The position numbers and the translations under genes were made by a program. This document shows, in pieces, positions 57,129-64,000 of a stretch of 64,000 bases of DNA. Numbering within the stretch: the first letter of the stretch is position 1; every line of letters begins with the position of its first letter. The notes under the pieces were generated by a model. It was not told the origin of the DNA. It made no database searches and worked only from the letters and a program-made list of their open reading frames with translations. Origin of the DNA: Camellia lanceoleosa (Eukaryota; Streptophyta; Magnoliopsida; Ericales; Theaceae); the NCBI GenBank assembly GCA_025200525.1, contig CM045762.1, positions 26,092,584 to 26,156,583 of the forward strand, written 5' to 3'.

Positions 57129-59637
57129 TAGTCAAGCTCTTGGACCTCGCCGCCCACTCTTGAAACAATCTTAGTAGTCCTCAGAGCCAATTATCGATCC
57201 CGTCCCATGCCTGACCGAATCCATGCTTCCTTTCAAGCTGGTTGTGTACTCTGTAATAATTGGGTGGCCTAGTTTCATACAGAGGCCTCTTTCCTTTTGA
57301 TTGCATCCTGGTGTCTGGTGGGGTGGGGTTACCAAGGATGAATGCTGTCTAAGGCTGGTTAGGTATGGCCTCTTGTTATGGGTGTTGGTTATTCGATCTC
57401 TTTGCATCTCTTTGTAATGCTGCTTCCCATCAACTGGGAGCTTTTTCAGCCTATTGTAACACATTCTGCATCTAAGACACATCATCTGCACTATAGCAGC
57501 TTCGAGAGAGTCATCATCTAATATCTCTTCACTAGAGCCTTTTTTTAGGCTTGCAGAGCTTTGTCCATCAACTGGTGAACTTCTTGTGTTCTTCCTAAAA
57601 GCAGCCTGGCTAACCACATGCATTTGCACAATAACTTCCACCAATTCTTTGAAGGATAAGTTTTGGAAATCTGGCATGCCAACATTGGCTGCAACATCCC
57701 CAATCTTTGGAAACGGGTTGGTGTCAATTTCCATTGCTTTCTCAGACTTTGTTGAAAACTTTAGCGTCCTTTTTCCGAATCTGTTATTGGATCCTGTCTC
57801 GAAAAATAATACAGTTTTTAGTTGAATGAGACCAAGAATTATGCCATTTATAATACAATTTTCTTTTAAGTTCTTCAAGGGTATGAATCTTGACTCTCTT
57901 TGGTAACTTTAGGAAATTTGCTGCAAGCAAATGATCAAAAATGTCGTCTTCTTTTATTAAGTCAAAAGAATACTTCCTATGCCGGTCTTTTTTTTTAAAC
58001 TACTGGTCTATTGTACTGTCTTTCTGAATTAATGTCTCACAAGTCATAGGTTCTTTTCCTATTATCTTTGCTGCATCAATTTCATAATTAGGGTCTCTAT
58101 AGTAAGTCTTAAATGATGTATTACTTCGATTTTGTTCTTCTTCGAGTAAAGTTTCATATCTAGACACCTTATAGGTTAACTCTACTAAGTCTCGAAACTC
58201 AGTTAAATCAAATTTATTTCAAAGCCTAAATTCCAAGTCATTCTAAGCCAAACTTATAAATTCAGGCTCTAGTAGCATGACCCTGCATTTGTTTCGTGCC
58301 CTTTTAAATCTGGCAATAAACTGAGCAGCCTTCTCATCAGGTCTTTGGCTCAATCTTGCCAAGTCTGCCATGGAAACTTCAGGTTCTGTTTGAAAAAATT
58401 GGACATGAAAAACTTCCTTCATCTGTTGCCAAGTTTGGATAGAGGCAGGTGTAAGGTTTATGTACCACACGAAGGCCGCTCCAATTAAAGAATTTGGAAA
58501 AAGTCTCAGTTTAATGTAATCATTATTAGCAAACTCACCACACTGGCTCATAAACCTAGCAATGTGTTCTACTGTTGACTGATTTCCATTACCATAAAAG
58601 AGGGCAAAGTCTAGTATTCTAAACCCTCTAGAATGTTCATGTACCCTATCCACCCACTCTGGGTAAGGTTTTTTGTATATTGGTGTCTGGACCCCCTGAG
58701 CCATAGGTGCATACATTTCTATAACTATATCAGCAATCTAGTCCCTAGGAACCATATTTTGTGCTAGTTAAACCACCACTGGAGGAACAAACACAGGGTT
58801 TTGAGGAACTCTATGTGCTTATGGGCCTCTTGGTCCACACATGAGTACATTCAGGGCTGGTTATCCCTACTGTACTGGCTGCTGTTGAAGGTACGGCTGG
58901 CCTCTTGAGGCCTACCCTGCGAAAGGTACTACGGGAGGAGAAACAGATGTTGCTTCTCTTCCAACTGTAGAAAATCCTTCCAACCCCCCAGGTGCAAACT
59001 CAAACACAGGATTGGTGAAACCCCTTGTGCCAGGTATCTTTTCAAACATAGGATTTGGAAATGCTCTCATGCCATTACCCTAGGCTAGCCCACCAAATTG
59101 TATGGTTTCACTGGTAGAGAATGGTACATTCTAAGTGGCCATTGGTCTCGATGGAGTTTCATACCATGACTGAGGCACAGGTGTTGGCCTCTCACGGTTG
59201 TGACTACTAGTCTAACCATTGACTTGTCCATTATTTTGCATAAGCTGTTTATCTCGAGCCAATTGTTGCTGAGGACTATTTACATTTTCTTCAATTTGTC
59301 TTACAACAATTGGTTGATGAGAATTCATTCGATCCAAAAATGATGTTACCCATCTTTCCGTTGTATACATTAGTTGTTGTCCCATAGCATCTACTAAACC
59401 TTCCCACGGGTTCAGTGGTTGGGTAGAAGGGACATTCGAAAGTCCAGTCTCATGACCCTGTCAAGCGTATTGGACATGTGTTGTATATTCTGAAGTGCTG
59501 GTCTATTCAACCATTTGTGGAGGATCTGATGGGATAGATGCATCCATCACATTGTCCTCTAGGTTAGGTATTTCTACGTCTCCTTCCACACCCTCTTCCA
59601 AGCATTCATTTTCTCCTCTTGCTCTACATCTAGCCAT
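57129..59637 (-). pseudogene. gag: gag of the 15-kb Tat element
   Basis: The likely ATG is at 59637 (MARCRARGENECLEEG), 35 bp after the 5' LTR and just past a CACCCAGTGGGACC motif typical of this leader. After stops and a Gln/Pro-rich stretch, the capsid part is well kept in 58716-58243: KPYPEWVDRVHEHSRGF, QSTVEHIARFMSQCGEFANN, LIGAAFVWYINLTP, SIQTWQQMKEVFHVQFF and ADLARLSQRPDEKAAQFIAR. A 235-codon frame (57171-57878) follows with SFKELVEVIVQMHVVSQAAF and a Cys pair, MCLRCRMCYNRLKK. This is the usual order for Tat gag. It would form the particle. Confidence 0.8.
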
Positions 59638-59671
59638 TTTTAATGGTCCCACTGGGTGTGCTAAAAATATA

Positions 59672-60435
59672 TGTTGGCTTTTTTGGCTTTCGAAGGTTAA
59701 TTGTATAAATTTTAAGCGTGCCAGCAAGAATAAATAAGTCCTTACAGAATTTATAATTACTAACTAATTATCAGATGATTGTGTTAAAGTTCTTTCAGTC
59801 TCAATGAAGATGACTTTTACTGGTAGCTTGTTTTAGGAGAAATTTATAAGAAATAACAAATGCAGAACAATTTAGAAACTGAATTTCATTGAATGAATAA
59901 GAACTTACAATGAAATGACCTAGTCTTAAAAAAATTTACAACAATGACTACTTGAGAACTACTCATAGGAAATGAAGTGCAATACAGGAATTGAAATACT
60001 GAAAATGTAAAGAACTGAAAATATAAAGCTGGAAAGAAAATATGAAGTAAATGATTGGTTTATGAATCTGAGTCTAGGTCTTTTTCTGTTTAGCCTTCTC
60101 TGCTATTTATACTCTTTAGTGATAACCGTCGAAGTGGCCTTCTAATCTTCGAAATACGCTTCCACGATCTCTGGTCATGGCTTCACTTAACTAGCTCCCA
60201 CTACGCTTCTTTTACAATCAGGCTTCCTTTTTGAATATGAATTTGAATTGTAGGTAACCGTAAGGTTATGTCATCTCGCGTCTCTTGACTATTTCGATGC
60301 CACGCAGATCTGATACTACTAATATGAACTGCCACATGTCTATCTTTGATTGGAGACTTGCATTAATTCTCCAAATTGCCCTTTAGGTGCCACGTGTTAC
60401 TTTACGATTGGTTTTTACAAATTATACAACCAACA
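59672..60435 (-). repeat. 5' LTR of the 15-kb Tat element
   Basis: Same ends as the 45168 copy (TGTTGGCTTTTTTG...ACAACCAACA on the plus strand). Differences are mostly substitutions. The G-box CACGTG is retained at 60391-60396. Confidence 0.9.
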
Positions 60436-60594
60436 ATATGATAAGCATCGTTTATTATTTATGGATTTTGACAATATGATAATTAAATATTTAATTTGAG
60501 TATTTTCTATTGTTGGTTTATTTGATTGGACTATTAGCCTTACATGCTCACTTAGATAAGTGTACGGCGTTGTCACGGGACTTGGAGCGTGACA
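60436..60594 (+). mobile_element. Older gypsy-type LTR, right part
   Basis: Continuation of the LTR broken at 45167. It ends TGTCACGGGACTTGGAGCGTGACA, a typical inverted terminus for large gypsy LTRs. The following 60595-61610 is AT-rich with nothing recognised. Confidence 0.4.
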
Positions 60595-61610
60595 ATTGTA
60601 ATTCTTTTTGCTCCAGTTTCACTAATATGATTTTTTTTTCATTATTTTATTAGATGTTCTGAATATAAAGGTATAGTAGAAAATTTATTACAACTCACCT
60701 CTCCTTATTCTCTGGATATATTGAACAAAAATATGAAAATACTATAATAAGGTGGGATTTAAAAAAGTATTTTCAACTTGTGTAAGTAATTCAAAATCAC
60801 TTTTTTTTTTTCTTATTTCGATTAATTCGAAATAATATAAACGTATTCTCATTCCTCTCTCAAACATTTTGTTACCCAAATTGAGCCTGCGATAGGTGTT
60901 GATAGGTGTTGATGCAATAATCTGAACAGCTACATTGATTTTGGTTTGAACGATTAGGTAGCTTCATGTCTTATGACATGTGCTTTAAATTAAGAATCCT
61001 ATGACTTTCACCCCAACCTTTGAATTCTCTGCCATAAATTGGATTATTCAATATATAGAACTTATAATATAGATGGTCATGTGTCTGTTGATTCATTCAA
61101 TCTGCTTAGTTTATAGTTATTTTTTTTTTTAGGATTTACGATGGGTGTTTTGTCCCCAGAGTTGGCATGGACCAATATTTTGACCCAACTCGTCAAATTT
61201 ATATTTATTTTTATTTTTATATAATATAATGAAAAATATATAAATATTTTGGTAACATGACCTCTCAGTTAATCAAACACCCTAATTATGCAATTAGGCT
61301 AAGCCCACCCTTCCCGCAATTGAAAGAGGCGTTTGGAAGGTCCAGCTATTTTATGTACTCTTTCTGTTTCAAAGTATTTATTTTTTATTATCTCAAAATA
61401 TTAGTTCATTTATAAAAATTTTACACAAAAATAATATAAATTTCTTATTTTGTCATTCTTTTAAATTCATTAATAATATAAAAAGTATAATTATGATATT
61501 GATATTTCTTAAAAAATATACTATCAAAGGGTAATTTTAGAAAATTAATTTTTTTAAAGTACAATAATTTTACTATTACAAAAAATTAAATTCTCCAAAA
61601 AATACTATTA
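60595..61610. other. Gene-free AT-rich stretch
   Basis: No gene, TIR pair or RNA signal was recognised. Confidence 0.5.
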
Positions 61611-62591
61611 GGGTGTGTTTGTTTTGAAGGATTAAGGGGTGTGATTGGACTATTAGTTTCACCAGACTAATAGTCCATTGTTTGTTTCATTTTTTTTGCT
61701 CCGGGCTAATAGTCCCCTCTGACTATTAGTCCCACAAATATGGGACTATCCTATCCTATGGGGGCAGGTGGGATAGAAACTATGGGATTGGTATCCCATG
61801 AGATTATTTTGTGAAATGTCCATTTTACCTTCCATACTATTACTTAGCAAACAATTAGAAAATGATAAAATAGTCTTTTGAACATTTATAAATTATTTTT
61901 TTAGTGTTGTTAATTTAAAATTATATATTAAATAAAAAAAATTAATTATAAATTAAATTTAATTAAAAATAATAAATTATAAATTATGGCCCTATAAATT
62001 AAATTTTTTTAGTGTTGTTAAAAATTAAATTTACATATTAAATTAAATTATTTTTTTAGTGTTGTCAATTTAAAATTATATATTAAATAAAAATATAAAT
62101 TATAAATTAAATTTATTTAAAAATAATAAATTATAAATTATGGCCTTATACTAAAAAAATTTAATTTATATATTAAATGAAATTATTTTTTATTGTCGTT
62201 AATTTAAAATTATATATTAAATAAAAATATATAAATTATAAATTATAAATTTAATTTAATTGAAATATTGTGCAAAAAATAATTAAAATAAATTTTTATT
62301 TAATCTAGTTAAAAATAATTAAAATATTAAAACTATGTTTAATATTGCTATTACTTAGTAAATAATTGAAAAGGATAAAATAGTCATTTGAGTATTTATC
62401 CTTCTCCATAATATTTCAAACAAACATTGGATAACTAAAAATAGTCCAATCCAGGCATCTAATCTCATGACTAAACAAACATAGGATACAAATTTTGTCC
62501 AACCAAATAATTCCGGGACAATGTATCCCAAGACTAATAGTCCGATGGATTACAATCCTCCCTTATCTAATCGGTCCAAACAAACGCATCC
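61611..62591. mobile_element. Non-autonomous PIF/Harbinger-like element, copy 2, 981 bp
   Basis: The ends GGGTGTGTTTGTTTTGAAGG and, inverted, GGATGCGTTTGTTTGGACCG match. TTA is duplicated on both sides (61608-61610 and 62592-62594). The interior has AAATTATATATTAAATAAA repeats and GACTATTAGTC motifs near both ends. It matches 34796-35671 in inverse. No transposase. Confidence 0.8.
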
Positions 62592-62847
62592 TTAATGAAT
62601 TTTTCAAAAGAGACCATTATTTTGAGACAGAATAAGTAATAATTGTTTTCATGGAACTTGTGTTACTTAACAAAACATAATTAATGGGTATAGTTGTCTT
62701 GTAACTTGTATGTTGAAATGTTCAATTGAAATCGGATTAAATGGATTTGCATAGGGTAAACTTTGAGCTGATTACTTCATTTTTTTTTTTTTAAATAACC
62801 CAATGTGCATGTTTAGAAATTGTAACTTTTAAGCTTAAAATGACTAA

Positions 62848-63203
62848 GAGTATTTTCAATGCACTAGATATATAATCCTTGTTAGTTAAAATATTTAGTG
62901 TGATTTACTTTTTTCAATTCCAATGCACTAGGCATATAATTAGGCATTTTGGCTCAACTCATATTCACTAGCTACATATAGCTAGCCTTTAACGTTAGGC
63001 AAAATGTATTCAATCATTAGGATCATTTCCCTCCATCTTTGTTGTTGACGTGGCATTCTATAAAATTAATAGTATTTGGATAAATAGCTAAAATAAAGAG
63101 TATGATTAGAGTAAAAACATAAAACAGTTGATAGGCAAAATAAAATATATACTTTATAGTAATATTTAGATAGGTAAAATGCCTACTACCGTTGGAGATG
63201 CTC
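62848..63203. mobile_element. Tourist/Harbinger-type MITE, 356 bp
   Basis: The left end GAGTATTTTCAATGCACTAG and the inverted right end GAGCATCTCCAACGGTAGTA are flanked by TAA (62845-62847 and 63204-63206). Internal GCACTAGATATATAAT and GCACTAGGCATATAAT are repeated at the left. Confidence 0.75.
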
Positions 63204-63211
63204 TAAGTCTC

Positions 63212-63460
63212 CGTTGGGGAAGTGTGTTAGTTTTTTGACTTTTTTAGTTATTTTATTTTACGAAAGTGCCTCCTACACCCAGCTGGGGGTGACCCCCAGT
63301 GAGGTGGAGGCACAGGATTGGCCGAAAAAACTGTTTTGTATTTTTTGATCATAGCTGCGCCACACCATCAGGTGCGACTTCACCGGGGTATTTAGCAAGG
63401 TTCTTTATTTTAGGACTAAAAAGTTTGATTTGAGAAGGATTTTTTGACTTTTTAACTTTT
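63212..63460. mobile_element. MITE of the CCGTTGGGGAAGTG family
   Basis: CTCCGTTGGGGAAGTGTGTT opens it, as in the inverse end of the copy at 37657. GATTTGAGAAGGATTTTTTG lies near the other side. The centre has a GC-rich palindrome, CTGGGGGTGACCCCCAG (63283-63299), absent from the other copies except for similar motifs near 11970. Confidence 0.4.
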
Positions 63461-63529
63461 TGGTGAGGTATCTTCATAGTGAATGACCAAACTGCCCTTG
63501 AAGTGATTTTTTATATTTTTACTCATTGC

Positions 63530-64000
63530 CATACATCCTCCACGTCAACGTCATTGCTGTTTTTTTTTTTTTTTTTTGTGGGATTAGGCGTATTTTTATA
63601 GTTTTTTTATTTATTTATGTTTTTGTCATTTTTCTTTTTGTATACATTAATTTGTTATTTTTCTTTAATTTACGCTTTTGTCTTATTTATTTTTTTTGGT
63701 ATACAATAATTTGTTTTTATTTTTCAAAAATGAGTTTTCATGTGTTTTATTTATTTTTAAATTATGTGGCAAATGGTAATTTCTGTTTTTATTATTATTT
63801 TTTTTTGGATGAGGCGTATTTTTCTGGTTCTTTTTTTTTTAATTTACGTTTTTGTCATTTTTATTTTTATTTGTATACATTAATTTGTTTTTATTTTTCA
63901 AAAATGGTTTTTTATGTGTTTTATTTATTTTTAAATTACGTGGCAAATGCTAATTTCTATTTTTAAATTTTTTTTTTGGATGAGGCGTATTTTTGATGTT
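63530..64000 (+). repeat. T-rich tandem repeat, period about 173 bp, running off the window
   Basis: GAGGCGTATTTTT occurs at 63811 and 63983, with a variant TAGGCGTATTTTT at 63587. TTATTTTTCAAAAATG recurs about 175 bp apart (about 63719 and 63894). The 146-codon frame here is Phe/Tyr-rich because of the repeat and is not a gene. Confidence 0.75.

Larger units (their letters stand above)
45168..60435 (-). mobile_element. Ty3/gypsy Tat-lineage LTR retrotransposon, 15.3 kb, with antisense genes
   Basis: LTRs of 765 and 764 bp (45168-45932 and 59672-60435) flank gag, protease, RT, RNase H, second RNase H and integrase, all on the minus strand. Two plus-strand gene regions fill the 5.9 kb between integrase and the 3' LTR. 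Gag motifs of the QSTVEHIARFMSQCG type and a second RNase H place it in the Tat group. Flanking 5-mers TCATG and ATATG are only partly alike. The LTRs differ mainly by substitutions, so this is an old insertion. It split an older LTR. Confidence 0.88.

Noticed and set aside
63526..63966. 146-codon Phe/Tyr-rich frame resembling a membrane protein
   Set aside because: Produced by a T-rich tandem repeat; no start context or family.

Overview
This window looks like gene-poor nuclear DNA of a flowering plant, most likely a dicot. It is strongly AT-rich and filled with nested plant transposons. I see no intact host gene, no tRNA or rRNA gene and no CRISPR array. What can be recognised is host-gene debris (an eIF3i fragment, an NLR coiled-coil fragment, and a few exons of an unidentified gene inside a CACTA element) plus two Ty3/gypsy elements of the Tat type. 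The species cannot be fixed from the sequence alone.

Layout. 1-1125: end of a gypsy-type LTR. 1126-4613: copia-like promoter segment, an intron-containing eIF3i pseudogene and a ~178-bp tandem repeat. 4614-6855: solo LTR on the minus strand, same family as the first. 7130-8015: CACTA end debris and a MITE. 8448-9940: long-TIR Mutator-like element with a 9-bp target duplication and a nested MITE. 10166-26911: CACTA transposon with a TAA target duplication. It holds a captured spliced gene fragment, a 1.7-kb polypurine tract and, inserted in its 3' subterminal repeats, a 10-kb Tat retrotransposon (16829-26841, target duplication ATGAC). 26947-28029: Harbinger-like element enclosing an NLR fragment. 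28.7-43.4 kb: MITEs, two long foldback palindromes, a SINE and small tandem duplications. 45168-60435: a 15.3-kb Tat element on the minus strand, itself inserted in an older LTR. 60.6-64 kb: more MITEs and a tandem repeat running off the end.

Most notable. Both Tat elements carry an extra gene between integrase and the 3' LTR on the strand opposite to gag-pol. In the 10-kb element this gene resembles the 'putative gypsy type transposon' domain (PF04195). In the 15-kb element it resembles the plant mobile domain (PF10536) followed by a Ser/Pro-rich and coiled-coil tail, with at least one intron whose flanking phases match. An antisense intron would not be removed from the gag-pol RNA, so it could survive retrotransposition.

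The two elements also differ in how they are broken. The 10-kb element's LTRs differ almost only by one- to few-base indels, which suggests a young element damaged by consensus error. The 15-kb element's LTRs differ mainly by substitutions, and its antisense frame carries stops without frameshifts, which suggests real age. All family assignments are from reading motifs by eye; no database search was run.
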